From: Peteryoungia wuzhouensis
GTDB lineage: Bacteria; Pseudomonadota; Alphaproteobacteria; Rhizobiales; Rhizobiaceae
Length of the DNA stretch: 64,000 bases
NCBI RefSeq assembly: GCF_003205195.1
Contig: NZ_QJRY01000002.1
Location: forward strand, 248,001 to 312,000
Direction of reading: 5' to 3'
In this document: positions 28,683-39,493 of the stretch, piece by piece
How the letters are laid out: every line of letters begins with the position of its first letter
Position numbering within the stretch: position 1 is the first letter of the stretch
Position numbers and translations under genes: made by a program
The notes under the pieces: model-generated
What the model saw: only the letters and a program-made list of their open reading frames with translations
What the model was told of the DNA's origin: nothing
Database searches by the model: none

Positions 28683-31340
28683 TCAGGCGAGTGCGGTTTC
28701 GACCGCTTGAATCGCAGCATCGGCTTGGGCACCATCCGGACCGCCCGCCTGCGCCATGTCGGGTCGTCCGCCGCCGCCCTTGCCACCAAGCGCCGCAGAG
28801 GCGACACGCACGAGATCGACGGCGCTCAGGCGATCCGTGAGGTCAGGCGACACCGACACGACCGCGCTCGCCTTGCCGTCTTCGGAGACCGCGATCAGAA
28901 GCACGACCACCGATTCCAGCCCGGCCTTGGCCTCATCGGCCATGCCCTTCAGATCCTTGGCCTCGACCCCGGCCAGGACACGGCCAATGAAATTGATCCC
29001 GTTGACGACCTTTGGCGCTTCGACATTGCCTGCGGCCCCGCCGCCCATCGCCAGCTTGCGCTTGGCATCCGCCAGCTCCTTCTCAAGCTTGCGGCGCTCA
29101 TCGATGAGAGCCTCGACACGGCCAATGACGTCGGCCGGCTGAACCTTGAGGGACGCGGCAAGCGTCTTCACCCGCTCGTCCTGCTCGGCGAGATAGGTCC
29201 GTGCAGCATCACCGGTCAGCGCCTCGATACGCCGCACGCCGGCACCGACAGCACTTTCGCCGATCAGGCGCACAAGACCGATATCGCCGGTCGCCGACAC
29301 ATGGGTGCCGCCGCAGAGTTCAGTCGAATAAGACTTTCCAGCCTTTTCGCCACGGAGCGCAGTGCCCATCGAAACAACGCGCACTTCGTCACCGTATTTT
29401 TCGCCGAACAGGGCCATCGCACCCTCTGCGATGGCGTCGTCGACGGCCATCAGCCGTGTCGTGACCGGTGCATTCTGCAGGATGATTTCATTGGCCATCT
29501 CCTCGACGACCTTCAGCTCCTCGGCCGAGATCGGCTTCGGATGCGAGATATCGAAGCGCAGACGCTCGGGCGCAACCAGCGACCCCTTCTGGGCGACATG
29601 GGTTCCGAGGATTTCACGCAAGGCCTCATGCAGGAGATGCGTCGCAGAATGGTTCGAGCGCAGGCGCTGACGGCGCGCATGGTCGACGTTCAGCACGACG
29701 GCCTCGCCCGCGCGCACCACACCGTTTCGAACGGTCGCGACATGTACGAAGACGCCCTCGCCCTTCTTCAGCGTGTCAGTGACCTCAAGCGAGAAACCTT
29801 CGCCGACGATCTCGCCGGTATCGCCCATCTGGCCGCCCGATTCACCGTAGAACGGCGTCTGATTGACGACGATCTGGACCTCGGAGCCGGCGCCGGCCTG
29901 CTCGACGACCTTGCCTTCGGCGACGACGGCCAGGATCTGCGCTTCGGCGGTCTCCGCAGAATAGCCGAGGAATTCGGTGGCGCCGAATTTTTCCTTGAGC
30001 TCGAACCAGACCGTCTCGGTCGCCTTGTCGCCAGAACCGGCCCAATGCGACCGCGCCTCGGCCTTCTGCCGCTGCATGGCATCGTTAAAGCCTGTGAGAT
30101 CGACGCCGATGCCCCGGTTGCGCAATGCATCCTGCGTGAGATCGAGCGGGAAGCCATAGGTGTCGTAAAGCTTGAAGGCGGTTTCGCCATCAAGGCTGTC
30201 ACCCTTGTCGAGATCGGAGGTCGCCTCGGACAGAAGCGACAGACCACGTTCCAGCGTCTTGCGGAAGCGGCTTTCCTCAAGCTTCAGCGTCTCGGAGATC
30301 ATCGGTTCGGCCCGCACCAGTTCCGGATAGGCGCGTCCCATCTGCTGAACGAGGACAGGCAACAGCTTGTAGATGATCGGATCCTTGGCGCCGAGCAGCT
30401 GCGCATGGCGCATGGCACGGCGCATGATGCGACGGAGCACATAGCCTCGACCTTCATTCGACGGCAAAACGCCATCGGCAATGAGGAAGGCGGACGAACG
30501 CAGATGATCGGCGATGACCCGGTGGCTGGCGCGGCGCTCGCCTTCGGCTTTCACGCCGGTGAGTTCAACGGAAGCCTCGATCAGCGCGCGGAACAGGTCG
30601 ATATCATAGTTGTCGTGGCGGCCCTGCAGGACGGCTGCGACACGTTCGAGACCCATGCCGGTATCGATCGACGGACGCGGCAGGTCGACGCGCTCCTCCT
30701 TGGTGATCTGCTCGTATTGCATGAAGACGAGGTTCCAGATCTCGATGAACCGGTCGCCGTCTTCCTCGGGCGAACCCGGAGGACCACCCCAGATGTGATC
30801 GCCATGGTCATAGAAGATTTCCGAGCACGGCCCGCAGGGGCCGGTATCGCCCATCGCCCAGAAATTGTCGCTTGTCGGAATGCGGATGATCTTGTCGTCC
30901 GAGAGACCGGCGATCTTCTTCCACAGGCCATGCGCTTCGTCATCGGTGTGATATACGGTAACCAGCAGGCGGTTGCGGTCGAGGCCGAATTCCTTGGTGA
31001 TCAGGTTCCAGGCAAGCTCGATCGCACGCTCCTTGAAATAGTCGCCGAAGGAGAAATTCCCCAGCATTTCAAAGAAGGTATGGTGGCGGGCCGTATAGCC
31101 GACATTGTCCAGGTCGTTATGTTTGCCACCGGCGCGCACACATTTCTGCGCGGTCGCGGCCGTCGAATAGGGACGCTGTTCAAGACCGGTGAAGACGTTC
31201 TTGAACTGCACCATGCCGGCATTCGTGAACATCAGCGTCGGATCGTTGCGCGGCACCAGCGGGCTGGAGGAAACGACCTCGTGACCGTTCGTCTTGAAGT
31301 AGTCGAGGAAAGTCGACCGGATGTCGTTTACACCGCTCAT
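28683..31340 (-). CDS. alaS: Alanyl-tRNA synthetase
   Basis: Charges tRNA-Ala and edits mischarged Ser and Gly. The 885-residue enzyme is full length: class II aminoacylation core ([18 protein letters not shown], then [17 protein letters not shown]), editing domain with [11 protein letters not shown] and the downstream zinc-type [13 protein letters not shown], and a C-Ala domain with [11 protein letters not shown] at the end. The ATG at 31340 follows AAGGGCGTGAC; sixteen upstream codons are open but lack family similarity. It follows recA in the same direction, after the recA terminator. Confidence 0.98.
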   Translation of the reverse strand: MSGVNDIRSTFLDYFKTNGHEVVSSSPLVPRNDPTLMFTNAGMVQFKNVFTGLEQRPYSTAATAQKCVRAGGKHNDLDNVGYTARHHTFFEMLGNFSFGDYFKERAIELAWNLITKEFGLDRNRLLVTVYHTDDEAHGLWKKIAGLSDDKIIRIPTSDNFWAMGDTGPCGPCSEIFYDHGDHIWGGPPGSPEEDGDRFIEIWNLVFMQYEQITKEERVDLPRPSIDTGMGLERVAAVLQGRHDNYDIDLFRALIEASVELTGVKAEGERRASHRVIADHLRSSAFLIADGVLPSNEGRGYVLRRIMRRAMRHAQLLGAKDPIIYKLLPVLVQQMGRAYPELVRAEPMISETLKLEESRFRKTLERGLSLLSEATSDLDKGDSLDGETAFKLYDTYGFPLDLTQDALRNRGIGVDLTGFNDAMQRQKAEARSHWAGSGDKATETVWFELKEKFGATEFLGYSAETAEAQILAVVAEGKVVEQAGAGSEVQIVVNQTPFYGESGGQMGDTGEIVGEGFSLEVTDTLKKGEGVFVHVATVRNGVVRAGEAVVLNVDHARRQRLRSNHSATHLLHEALREILGTHVAQKGSLVAPERLRFDISHPKPISAEELKVVEEMANEIILQNAPVTTRLMAVDDAIAEGAMALFGEKYGDEVRVVSMGTALRGEKAGKSYSTELCGGTHVSATGDIGLVRLIGESAVGAGVRRIEALTGDAARTYLAEQDERVKTLAASLKVQPADVIGRVEALIDERRKLEKELADAKRKLAMGGGAAGNVEAPKVVNGINFIGRVLAGVEAKDLKGMADEAKAGLESVVVLLIAVSEDGKASAVVSVSPDLTDRLSAVDLVRVASAALGGKGGGGRPDMAQAGGPDGAQADAAIQAVETALA

Positions 31341-31444
31341 GTCACGCCCTTCATTCGGGCCGGAAGCCCGGCCAATTCGCAAAATCAATGGCTTTTATCG
31401 CCCGCCATGGCCCCTGTCCAGCGCCGTGACCGCCAGCACAAATG

Positions 31445-31478
31445 AAAACCGGCCGCGCTTCGGGTGAAACGCGGCCGG
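31445..31478 (-). terminator. Intrinsic terminator of recA
   Basis: CCGGCCGCG (31449-31457) pairs with CGCGGCCGG (31470-31478) and is followed on the minus strand by TTTTCATTT. Confidence 0.88.
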
Positions 31479-31505
31479 CAAAATTTCGGCAGACAGACAG
31501 CGACC

Positions 31506-32594
31506 TTACAAGTCCTCGGCGCCGTCCCCGTCATTGGCGTCCGGACCGCCATTCTGCAGGAACTTCTCGGCGATCAGACCGGCATTCTGCCGCAGCGCCA
31601 TTTCGATCTCCTGAGCCACAACGGGATTGTCGCGCAGGAAGAGCTTGGCGTTTTCACGCCCTTGCCCGAGCCGCTGGCTGTTGTAGGAGAACCAGGCGCC
31701 CGACTTCTCGACGATCCCGGCTTTGACGCCGAGATCGACCAGTTCGCCGGTCTTCGACACGCCTTCGCCATACATGATGTCGAACTCGACCTGCTTGAAC
31801 GGAGGCGCCATCTTGTTCTTGACGACCTTGACGCGGGTCTGGTTGCCGACGACCTCTTCGCGATCCTTGACGGCACCGATACGGCGGATGTCGAGGCGGA
31901 CCGAGGCGTAGAATTTCAGCGCATTGCCACCCGTCGTCGTTTCCGGCGAACCGAACATCACGCCGATCTTCATACGGATCTGGTTGATGAAGATCACCAT
32001 GGTCTTCGACTTGGAGATCGAGGCGGTCAGCTTGCGCAACGCCTGGCTCATCAGGCGGGCCTGCATGCCCGGCAGGCTATCGCCCATTTCGCCTTCGATT
32101 TCAGCGCGCGGGGTCAGCGCGGCAACCGAGTCGACGACGAGAACGTCGATCGCACCGGAGCGAACCAGCGTGTCGGTGATCTCGAGCGCCTGTTCGCCGG
32201 TATCGGGCTGAGAGATCAGGAGGTTCTGCAGATCGACGCCGAGCTTGCGGGCATAGATCGGATCGAGCGCATGTTCGGCGTCAACGAAGGCGCAGATGCC
32301 GCCCTTCTTCTGGGCTTCCGCAATCGTCTGCAGCGCCAGCGTCGTCTTACCCGAGCTTTCCGGTCCGTAAATTTCAATGATGCGCCCCTTGGGCAGGCCG
32401 CCAATGCCGAGCGCGATGTCGAGGCTGAGCGACCCCGTCGAGACCGTCTCGACTTCGACCACGCTCTCGTTCGCACCGAGCTTCATGATCGAGCCCTTGC
32501 CGAACGAGCGTTCGATCTGCGAGAGCGCCGCTTCCAATGCCTTGCTTTTATCCACCGATTTGTCCTCTACAAGCCGCAAAGAATTTTGTGCCAT
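31506..32594 (-). CDS. recA: Recombinase A
   Basis: RecA forms nucleoprotein filaments for strand exchange and triggers LexA self-cleavage. The 362-residue protein shows Walker [12 protein letters not shown] near residue 75, Walker [19 protein letters not shown] near 150, the L2 loop [25 protein letters not shown], and the usual acidic tail. The ATG at 32594 follows AAAGGTGGATCC. Its upstream region carries an alphaproteobacterial LexA box overlapping a promoter, so it should be SOS-induced. alaS follows it. Confidence 0.99.
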   Translation of the reverse strand: MAQNSLRLVEDKSVDKSKALEAALSQIERSFGKGSIMKLGANESVVEVETVSTGSLSLDIALGIGGLPKGRIIEIYGPESSGKTTLALQTIAEAQKKGGICAFVDAEHALDPIYARKLGVDLQNLLISQPDTGEQALEITDTLVRSGAIDVLVVDSVAALTPRAEIEGEMGDSLPGMQARLMSQALRKLTASISKSKTMVIFINQIRMKIGVMFGSPETTTGGNALKFYASVRLDIRRIGAVKDREEVVGNQTRVKVVKNKMAPPFKQVEFDIMYGEGVSKTGELVDLGVKAGIVEKSGAWFSYNSQRLGQGRENAKLFLRDNPVVAQEIEMALRQNAGLIAEKFLQNGGPDANDGDGAEDL

Positions 32595-32699
32595 TGGATC
32601 CACCTTTAGGTTATTGAGGCCGCATAGGCAATGAAGCCGCCGATGGACATCATGTACCCTATTTGTTCTCATTTTGCAAGTGGCAGCGAAGCCTTTCTG

Positions 32700-32728
32700 A
32701 ATACAGCGTTTTCGGGCGTGTGTTCGAA
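32700..32728 (-). promoter_or_regulatory. Candidate recA promoter
   Basis: On the minus strand TTCGAA (32728-32723) and TGTATT (32705-32700) are 17 bases apart. The -35 element overlaps the LexA box, and the leader would be about 100 bases. A second possible promoter (TTGCAA 32679-32674, TACATG 32656-32651, also 17 bases apart) lies closer to the gene and outside the box, so it could give a basal transcript. Confidence 0.6.
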
Positions 32729-32736
32729 TAATGTTC
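32722..32736. promoter_or_regulatory. LexA-binding SOS box of recA
   Basis: GTTC (32722-32725), seven bases, GTTC (32733-32736). GTTC-N7-GTTC is the direct-repeat LexA consensus of alphaproteobacteria. Confidence 0.88.
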
Positions 32737-32836
32737 TCAGGTGGTTCCATACGAACCCCGTGAAGGCGACATCAGGCCCTTCAACGTCAGTCGAATGTGC
32801 TTCGATTCGCTCGACAGCCCTTGCGAAGGTATGGTC

Positions 32837-33781
32837 ATGACGGTCGAAATTCTTGCCATCGGCGGCGCCCATCTCGATCGCCGCGCCCGCATTTCCGGGG
32901 AGACGAAACCGGGTGCCAGCAATCCCGGAACATGGTTCGAGGAACCGGGCGGCGGCGTCTTCAATGCAGCCCGCAACCTTACCCGTCTCGGACGTTCCGT
33001 TCGGCTGATCGCCCCCAGAGGCGGAGACGCCGCCGGCCAAGCCGTGAGCGAGGCCGCAGAGCGGGCCGGCATCGAAGACTGGCCGGTCATGTTTCTCGAT
33101 CGGGCCACTCCGAGTTATACCGCGATCCTGGAAAACGACGGCAACCTCGTCATCGCACTCGCCGACATGGAGCTCTATGATGCATTTGTCGCGCGCCGGC
33201 TTCGGGCCCGATCGATGCGTGACAGTCTGGCGGAAGCCGGGCATGTGCTCTGCGACGCCAACCTGCCATCCGAAACCCTGGCAAGTCTCACGGCTTCGGC
33301 GGCGCGTCGGGGCTGCGGCGTCTCTGCCATTGCCATATCCCCGGCGAAGGTGCTTCGCCTGCGCGGCACCTTCGCCCATCTCGGCCATCTCTTCATGAAC
33401 GGCGCCGAGGCTGAAGCCATCACCGGGACGAGAGCCGAGCGACCGGAAGACTGGCCCGACCTCTTACGCGCCTGCGGCCTGCGCGGCGGATCGGTCACAT
33501 CGGGTGGCGGCCGCACCATCGCCTTCGATTCAGAGCGCATCGCCGTCATCGAACCTACGCCGGTCGAGCACATCGGAGATGTCACGGGTGCCGGCGACGC
33601 CTTCGCATCCGGTTTTCTCCATTCAAGGCTCGCTGGCGGCGACCTCTGCGCCGCCCTTCGCCGTGGCACGGCCTGCGCCGCCATCACCCTTGCCTCTCCC
33701 CATGCGACGGACGAAAATCTGTCCGCAGCGAAACTCGACACACAGATGTCACTTGTCCCCCCGGCCCGTTTCCTGCCATGA
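32837..33781 (+). CDS. psuK: PfkB family kinase, probably pseudouridine kinase
   Basis: 314 residues of ribokinase fold. EILAIGGAHLDRRARI and GGGVFNAARNLTRLG are the N-terminal substrate motifs; VTGAGDAFASGFLHSRL near residue 250 is the PfkB signature 2 with the catalytic aspartate. Placed 28 bases before psuG in the same direction, it most likely phosphorylates pseudouridine so that PsuG can cleave it. The ATG at 32837 follows GAAGG; the frame is open further upstream into the recA promoter region. Confidence 0.87.
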   Translation: MTVEILAIGGAHLDRRARISGETKPGASNPGTWFEEPGGGVFNAARNLTRLGRSVRLIAPRGGDAAGQAVSEAAERAGIEDWPVMFLDRATPSYTAILENDGNLVIALADMELYDAFVARRLRARSMRDSLAEAGHVLCDANLPSETLASLTASAARRGCGVSAIAISPAKVLRLRGTFAHLGHLFMNGAEAEAITGTRAERPEDWPDLLRACGLRGGSVTSGGGRTIAFDSERIAVIEPTPVEHIGDVTGAGDAFASGFLHSRLAGGDLCAALRRGTACAAITLASPHATDENLSAAKLDTQMSLVPPARFLP

Positions 33782-33809
33782 CGAGCCGTTCCAGCTTGAA
33801 AGATCTCCC

Positions 33810-34736
33810 ATGACCCGTTCCGTCTCCCCCCTCCTGCCGATCGCCTATTCCAGCGAAGTGACCGCCGCCAAGCAGCGCGGTGCCGCAATCGTGGCGCTCG
33901 AATCCACAATCATCACCCATGGCATGCCCTATCCCGGCAACATCGAGATGGCCCGCAGCGTGGAAAACATCATCCGCCAGCAGGGCGCCGTTCCCGCCAC
34001 GATCGCCGTCATCAAGGGCGTGCTGCATATCGGTCTTGAGCCGGCGCAGCTGGATGAACTGGCGCAGATGGAACACGTGATGAAGCTGTCGCGTGCGGAT
34101 CTCGCCTTTGCCATCGCCGAGCGCCGCAACGGTGCAACAACCGTCGCCGCCACCATGATCGCCGCCCATCGCGCCGGCATTCATGTCTTCGCCACCGGCG
34201 GCATCGGCGGCGTGCATCGCGGCGCCGAGGAGACCTTCGACATTTCCGCCGACCTGGAAGAACTGGCCCGCACCGGTGTCATCGTCGTCTCGGCCGGCCC
34301 GAAGGCCATCCTCGACATTCCGAAGACGCTGGAAGTGCTGGAAACCCGCGGCGTGCCGGTCGTCACCTATGATAGCGAAGACTTCCCCGCCTTCTGGTCG
34401 CGCAGCTCGGGCCTCAAAAGCCCGCTCAGCCTGCCGAGCCCGGCGGCCATCGCCAACTTCCAGAAGATGCGCGACGAGCTCGGCATTGCCGGGGGCATGC
34501 TCATTGCCAATCCGGTCCCGGAGGCCGACGAGATCCCGCGCGAGGAAATGGAAATCTATATCAGCCGCTCGCTCGCCAATGCCGAACGCGACGAGATCTC
34601 CGGCAAGGCCGTCACGCCTTACCTGCTCGACAACCTCTTCCATCTGACCGGTGGCCGAAGCCTGAAGACCAATATCGCGCTGGTCGAGAACAATGCCCGC
34701 CTGGCAGCCGAGATCGCGGTTGCCCTGAACGGCTGA
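33810..34736 (+). CDS. psuG: Pseudouridine-5'-phosphate glycosidase
   Basis: Cleaves pseudouridine 5'-phosphate to uracil and ribose 5-phosphate. The 308-residue length and motifs fit: VALESTIITHGMPYPGN, ATIAVIKGVLHIGL with the catalytic lysine, FATGGIGGVHRGAEETFDISADL, and GMLIANPVPEADEIPREEME. The enzyme uses a manganese ion and a Schiff-base lysine. It forms an operon with psuK and ends at an intrinsic terminator. Confidence 0.96.
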   Translation: MTRSVSPLLPIAYSSEVTAAKQRGAAIVALESTIITHGMPYPGNIEMARSVENIIRQQGAVPATIAVIKGVLHIGLEPAQLDELAQMEHVMKLSRADLAFAIAERRNGATTVAATMIAAHRAGIHVFATGGIGGVHRGAEETFDISADLEELARTGVIVVSAGPKAILDIPKTLEVLETRGVPVVTYDSEDFPAFWSRSSGLKSPLSLPSPAAIANFQKMRDELGIAGGMLIANPVPEADEIPREEMEIYISRSLANAERDEISGKAVTPYLLDNLFHLTGGRSLKTNIALVENNARLAAEIAVALNG

Positions 34737-34761
34737 ACCTCTTCGAAGCGCTGAAACGCAA

Positions 34762-34793
34762 GAACCCGCCGGAGCGATCCGGCGGGTTCTTTT
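34762..34793 (+). terminator. Intrinsic terminator of psuK-psuG
   Basis: GAACCCGCCGGA (34762-34773) and TCCGGCGGGTTC (34778-34789) form a perfect 12-bp stem with a GCGA loop, followed by TTTT. AAGAAC before it lets it work weakly on the minus strand for cckA too. Confidence 0.93.
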
Positions 34794-34817
34794 GTCTTTG
34801 AAACCAGCGTTAGCGGA

Positions 34818-37445
34818 TCAGCCTTCGCCGTCGAGCATTTCGCGCACGGCGACCGCCAGCTGCTTCAGCGAGAACGGCTTCGGCAGGAATCCGAACTTGG
34901 CATCAGCCGGCAGATTGCGGGCAAAGGCATCCTCGGCATAACCCGAGACGAAGATGAACTTCAGATCCGGATATTTCTTCCTGAGTTCGGTGAGCAGCGT
35001 CGGCCCGTCCATCTCCGGCATCACGACGTCGGAGACGACGATGTCCACCTCGCCATTGAGTTCATCCATGATGTCGAGCGCCTCGACACCGGATCCCGCC
35101 TCATGCACCGTGTAGCCACGCGTTTCCAGCATGCGCTTGCCGCCGCGCCGCACCGCCTCTTCATCCTCGACCAGCAGAACCACGGCCGACTTGCCGGTCA
35201 GGTCCTTGCCATCGGCAGACGGATCGGTGCCGTTTGCAGGCGTCGCCGGCGGCAGACTGCCGGACGTCGCGGAACTTGCAGCTTTCGCATCCTCGGAAAC
35301 AACAACGACGTCCGGGATGTGTCGCGGCAGGAAGATGCGGAACGCAGTGCCTTTGCCGACTTCCGATTCCGGATAGATGTAACCGCCGGACTGCTTGACG
35401 ATGCCGTAGACCATGGCAAGCCCAAGGCCGGTCCCTTTGCCCACTTCCTTCGTTGTGAAGAAGGGCTCGAAGATCTTGTCCATGATCTCCGGCGCAATCC
35501 CGGTCCCGGTATCGGCCACCTCGACCAGAACCATGTCTTCGGAGGGCAGACCGCGATAGCCGAATTCGGCCGCCTCGTCCCCGCCGACATTGCGTGTCGA
35601 CACGGTGATCATGCCGCCTTGCGGCATGGCATCCCGGGCGTTGACACAGAGATTGATCAGCACCTGCTCGAATTGCGACAGGTCGGTTTTCACCGGCCAG
35701 AGGTCGCGGCCATATTCGACCTTGAGCTTGACGTTCGAGCCGGAGATCAGCCGGTCGACCAGCATGCGCAGATCGCCGATGACGTCGGTGAGGTTCAAGA
35801 CCGAAGGCCGCATCGTCTGCTTGCGCGAAAAGGCGAGCAACTGCCGCACGAGAACGGCCGCACGATTGGCATTGCGCTTGATCTCCATGAGATCGGCGAA
35901 GCTGGCATCCGACGGACGGGCCTGCAGCAGCAGATGGTCGGACGACAACAGGATCGCGGTCAGCACGTTGTTGAAGTCATGCGCGATACCGCCGGCAAGC
36001 GTGCCGACTGCATTCATCTTCTGGGTCTGCGCCATCTGCGCCTCAAGCGCCTTCTGATCGGTGACGTCGACCGCATAGACGATAGCCGCCTCTTCCGGCG
36101 CCTCGTCGCTCTGGTCGATCACCGCATTCACATAGAAGCGGAAATGCCTGGTGTCATTGGTCGGATGGCGGCTGTCGATGGGCGCAATGTCGACCTGGCG
36201 GTCCATGGCGGCTGCGAGCGCCTGACGAAAGCCTTCACGCTCGCTTTCATGCAGCACCACCTCGATCAACCCGTGACGCTCGATCTCGTCGCGCGAGATG
36301 ATGTCGGCGAAAAGCTTCATGAAGGGCGCATTGGTGCGCAGAATACGGCCTTCACCATCAACAGAGGCAATTGCCATCGGCGTGTTGTTGAAGAAGCGGG
36401 TGAAGCGCATCGAAGCAACCGAATCGGATTGATCCGAACCCTCGCCCTGCTGCCGCGCAAGCACGATCGACCGGCTTTCACCCGGCGCCCCGTCGCGCGC
36501 GGCCTTGACCCGATGGACGAGCCGCACAGGCAGGCTCTGGCCGTTGACACGGCGCAGATCAAGATCAAGCGTTTCCGTCCGCGCCTGGCCCGGCTCCGCC
36601 TGAACCGAATCGATCAGGGCCATGCCCTCGCCGGCAACGAGGTCACTGATCGACATGGAGCCGGGGCTGAATTGCGTGAGATCGACCCCCAGCCACTCGG
36701 CGAGCGTCGCATTGAGATAATAGATTTCGCCCTTGCGGCCGGCGGAGAAGAAACCGGCGGGTGCGTGGTCAAGATAATCGATGGCGTGCTGCAATTCCTT
36801 GAAGAAGCGCTCCTGATCGTCCCGCTCCGAGGTGATGTCGGAGACCTGCCAGACATGAAGACCACGGCCACGGTTTTCGCCCGGCAGTAAGCGCGCCTTG
36901 AGCCGGTACCAATGCGCGCCTGAGCCGTTGGCCGTCAGGCTGCCGATCGGCTTCAGCAGCCGGAACTCCTCGTAGCTTTCACGGCCCTCGCGCAGACCAT
37001 TGGTCAGGCGGTAAAGCGCTTCGCTGGACTCGCGGTAACGCGAGAGCAGAGCCTCGAGGGTCTGCACCTCGGTCGCCTTCTTTGCACCCGTCATAGCGCC
37101 ATATGCCGCATTGGCGAAGACGATGCGCCCCTCCGCATCGGTGATCAGCGTACCCTCAGGCTGGCTGGCGAGGAACCGACGGGCCAGGCTGTCGCCATGC
37201 GGCTGTGGCATGACCTCGACGAAACCGATCACGGCCGCGACGATGAAGAAAATCCCCATCATCGCCAGGATGCCGAGAACGCCGAGCACGATCTGATTGT
37301 CGAGCTGGTCGCGGAAGAAGACGAAGGCAGCGGCGGCGGCCAGCAGCACCAGCGCCAGCAAGAGGATGCGCAGCGCGGCACCTATGCCGCCGCGGCGATC
37401 AACCAGGGGGCTGTCTCCGTCGCGGTCGTTCAGCTGTCGTGTCAT
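34818..37445 (-). CDS. cckA: Cell-cycle hybrid histidine kinase CckA
   Basis: 875 residues in the CckA order: two membrane helices (about residues 24-75), PAS domains ([20 protein letters not shown]; a second near residue 240; a third near 355), HisKA with [14 protein letters not shown] (His near residue 486), HATPase with [20 protein letters not shown] near 675, and a receiver with [10 protein letters not shown], phospho-Asp in [15 protein letters not shown] near 803 and the [15 protein letters not shown] pair. CckA phosphorylates ChpT, then CtrA and CpdR, and switches to phosphatase with c-di-GMP. It is transcribed alone. Confidence 0.95.
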   Translation of the reverse strand: MTRQLNDRDGDSPLVDRRGGIGAALRILLLALVLLAAAAAFVFFRDQLDNQIVLGVLGILAMMGIFFIVAAVIGFVEVMPQPHGDSLARRFLASQPEGTLITDAEGRIVFANAAYGAMTGAKKATEVQTLEALLSRYRESSEALYRLTNGLREGRESYEEFRLLKPIGSLTANGSGAHWYRLKARLLPGENRGRGLHVWQVSDITSERDDQERFFKELQHAIDYLDHAPAGFFSAGRKGEIYYLNATLAEWLGVDLTQFSPGSMSISDLVAGEGMALIDSVQAEPGQARTETLDLDLRRVNGQSLPVRLVHRVKAARDGAPGESRSIVLARQQGEGSDQSDSVASMRFTRFFNNTPMAIASVDGEGRILRTNAPFMKLFADIISRDEIERHGLIEVVLHESEREGFRQALAAAMDRQVDIAPIDSRHPTNDTRHFRFYVNAVIDQSDEAPEEAAIVYAVDVTDQKALEAQMAQTQKMNAVGTLAGGIAHDFNNVLTAILLSSDHLLLQARPSDASFADLMEIKRNANRAAVLVRQLLAFSRKQTMRPSVLNLTDVIGDLRMLVDRLISGSNVKLKVEYGRDLWPVKTDLSQFEQVLINLCVNARDAMPQGGMITVSTRNVGGDEAAEFGYRGLPSEDMVLVEVADTGTGIAPEIMDKIFEPFFTTKEVGKGTGLGLAMVYGIVKQSGGYIYPESEVGKGTAFRIFLPRHIPDVVVVSEDAKAASSATSGSLPPATPANGTDPSADGKDLTGKSAVVLLVEDEEAVRRGGKRMLETRGYTVHEAGSGVEALDIMDELNGEVDIVVSDVVMPEMDGPTLLTELRKKYPDLKFIFVSGYAEDAFARNLPADAKFGFLPKPFSLKQLAVAVREMLDGEG

Positions 37446-37705
37446 GAATGCCTCTTGCCTGTAAACGCACCGCTGCCCGGTCGATCCGCCAGAATCGGTG
37501 CAGCCTTCTGTTTAACAATTTGCCCTGACCGCAAAAAGCGAAGAAAGGCCGGTAACTCCCGCTAAGCCCACTATCCCACAGGATTGCCGCATTCAGGACT
37601 GATAGCATGGCGTCGCGGGCGCGTCCTCAACATCAACGGGACAAAAACCTCGCATTGCAGATAGCGACGTCTTCTGCCAAAAAGCCTGCAAAGGGAGCGT
37701 TTGAA

Positions 37706-39331
37706 ATGCTGGATGAACTGATTTCCGCCTATGGAAGCCGTTTTCTCGTTGCGGCGCTGGGAGTCAGCCTGGCGCTTCTCTGCCTTTTCATCGTGCTCTG
37801 GATCCTGCGCAATCGAGCGCCATCGCCTTTCGTGCGCGGTGGTCGCAACCGTCAGCCCCGTTTGCAGGTGCTTGATGCAGCTGCGATCGACACGCGCCGG
37901 CGCATCGTGCTGATCCGCCGCGACAACGTCGAACACCTAGTCATGATCGGCGGCCCAACGGATCTGGTGATTGAGTCCGGGATTGGCGACGAAAGACATT
38001 ATCTGACGGCCCGCGCGCTGCAGACGGCGGCGGCCGACGAGGAAGCGAGACTTGGCCACCAATCCACCGCCAGCCTGCCGGCCGCTCCACCAATCCAGGC
38101 GCCTTCTCTTGTTGCCGATCCGATCCAGAGCGAAAGCCTCGTTCCGCAGCCCTCGGCCCGGAAGGATCGCGTACCGCAACGAACGTCCCAGCGGCCCAGG
38201 ATCGAGCAGCCAGATGCCGCAGCGCCCGCTGTGGCCGCCCCCCGTGCGCCGCAACCCATGACGAACGTGCCGCAGCCGCGCCCGATCCCAACGAACGAGC
38301 GCCCTGCGGAAGATCGTCTGAAAGCCGAGCCTGTAGCGGCTGACGCTCCGAAACCGCCGATCTCGGCGGCATCGCCGGCACCGGTGACCTCGGCCCAGCT
38401 TGCCGCAGCACCCGTCGCGACGCCTGTCGTACCCTCGCAAACGGCAGTTGCCGCAACCGCAACATCGCTTGCCACCGGATCGACCGTACCGGCCGCAATC
38501 GCCACCGGGTCTGCCATCTCAGCCACCTTCTCACCCGAACTGCATGCGGACCGGCCGGTCGGAGCGCCGTCAACCCTGCAGCCCGAGCCCGCCGTAGAAC
38601 GACCCGCCCCGCGTGGCCGCCTCGTCGAAGAACCGGCGCCCGTCGTCGAACCTGAGCCAATGGTCGAAGCGGCATCGCGCGAACCAGGCCTCGAAGCGTC
38701 CGTCGCACCAGCTGTCAGCATCGAGCCGCAACCGCAACCGGATGCTCCCGCCGTCGACCGGCCTCCGCAGGCAACGCAAGGCCTGGCGCCTTCGGTCGAA
38801 GCGGTGCGCTCGCCTGTGATCGATGCCTCGGTGGACGAGGCGCCGGCACCCACGGCCGGCACCGTTTCAACCATTGGTGAAGCAGGCAGCAACGCATCAG
38901 CTGAAGATGTGCTGGAAGCGGCCCGCGCGCGCGTGCTTTCGACTGCGCCCGCAGATCAATTCTCCGGTCAATTCGACGAAACCCGATTCACGCCAAAGCA
39001 GGACGAGGCCGGCGATGAAAATCCCCAGGCAGAGGGCACGAAACGGGACCTGAGCGATTTCGAACGGGTGCTGGAAGAGGAGATGGCGCTGCACATCGCA
39101 GCCGACCCCGGGCCACCACGGCCGGAGGCATCGCCGACGACCCCGATCCCCGCATTGTTGCCGGAAACGCGCCCGGACCGCCCAAGGCCGCCGATCGGCG
39201 CCATGGTCGCCGAACCGCGCCAGGCTGCCGCGCCTGCCGGCACCAATCCCGCCCAGCCGGCGGAAGAACCCAATCTGCAGAACGAAATCGCCCGGATATT
39301 CGGCGAGATGTCGGCGAGCCGCAATCCATGA
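37706..39331 (+). CDS. FliO-domain membrane protein with long Pro/Ala-rich tail
   Basis: 541 residues. The first 100 match the FliO/MopB pattern: one membrane helix (FLVAALGVSLALLCLFIVLWIL, residues 13-34), then a small beta domain (RLQVLDAAAIDTRRRIVLIRRDNVEHLVMIGG). The remaining 430 residues are low-complexity Pro, Ala, Val and Glu with a final EIARIFGEMSASRNP. FliO helps assemble the flagellar export gate, but no flagellar gene is nearby and true FliO is much shorter, so the role is probably different. The ATG at 37706 follows GGGAG; an open frame extends 33 codons upstream. It is divergent from cckA. Confidence 0.8.
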   Translation: MLDELISAYGSRFLVAALGVSLALLCLFIVLWILRNRAPSPFVRGGRNRQPRLQVLDAAAIDTRRRIVLIRRDNVEHLVMIGGPTDLVIESGIGDERHYLTARALQTAAADEEARLGHQSTASLPAAPPIQAPSLVADPIQSESLVPQPSARKDRVPQRTSQRPRIEQPDAAAPAVAAPRAPQPMTNVPQPRPIPTNERPAEDRLKAEPVAADAPKPPISAASPAPVTSAQLAAAPVATPVVPSQTAVAATATSLATGSTVPAAIATGSAISATFSPELHADRPVGAPSTLQPEPAVERPAPRGRLVEEPAPVVEPEPMVEAASREPGLEASVAPAVSIEPQPQPDAPAVDRPPQATQGLAPSVEAVRSPVIDASVDEAPAPTAGTVSTIGEAGSNASAEDVLEAARARVLSTAPADQFSGQFDETRFTPKQDEAGDENPQAEGTKRDLSDFERVLEEEMALHIAADPGPPRPEASPTTPIPALLPETRPDRPRPPIGAMVAEPRQAAAPAGTNPAQPAEEPNLQNEIARIFGEMSASRNP

Positions 39332-39415
39332 GGCATCGGCGGGCAACTGCCGACCTCCGATGTGCCCGCGCCAGACCGCCTCGCCAAGATGTTGCGTCGT
39401 GATTGCAAGAAAGCG

Positions 39416-39440
39416 AAAGGCCCGCCAAAAGCGGGCCTTT
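39416..39440. terminator. Bidirectional intrinsic terminator of dksA
   Basis: AAAGGCCCGC (39416-39425) and GCGGGCCTTT (39431-39440) with a CAAAA loop. The symmetrical A and T ends allow use by dksA and by the FliO-domain gene that converges on it. Confidence 0.88.
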
Positions 39441-39493
39441 CGACAAATAGTCGGCAGAATGGGTTCAAAACCCGCCGGGCAAAATGCCGGCTG

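Noticed and set aside
28629..31445. Plus-strand open frame of 938 codons opposite alaS
   Set aside because: It is an antisense shadow of alaS, with Arg/Asp/His-rich composition and no domain pattern.
31464..32609. Plus-strand open frame opposite recA
   Set aside because: Shadow of recA; the minus-strand recA is unambiguous and has promoter, LexA box and terminator.
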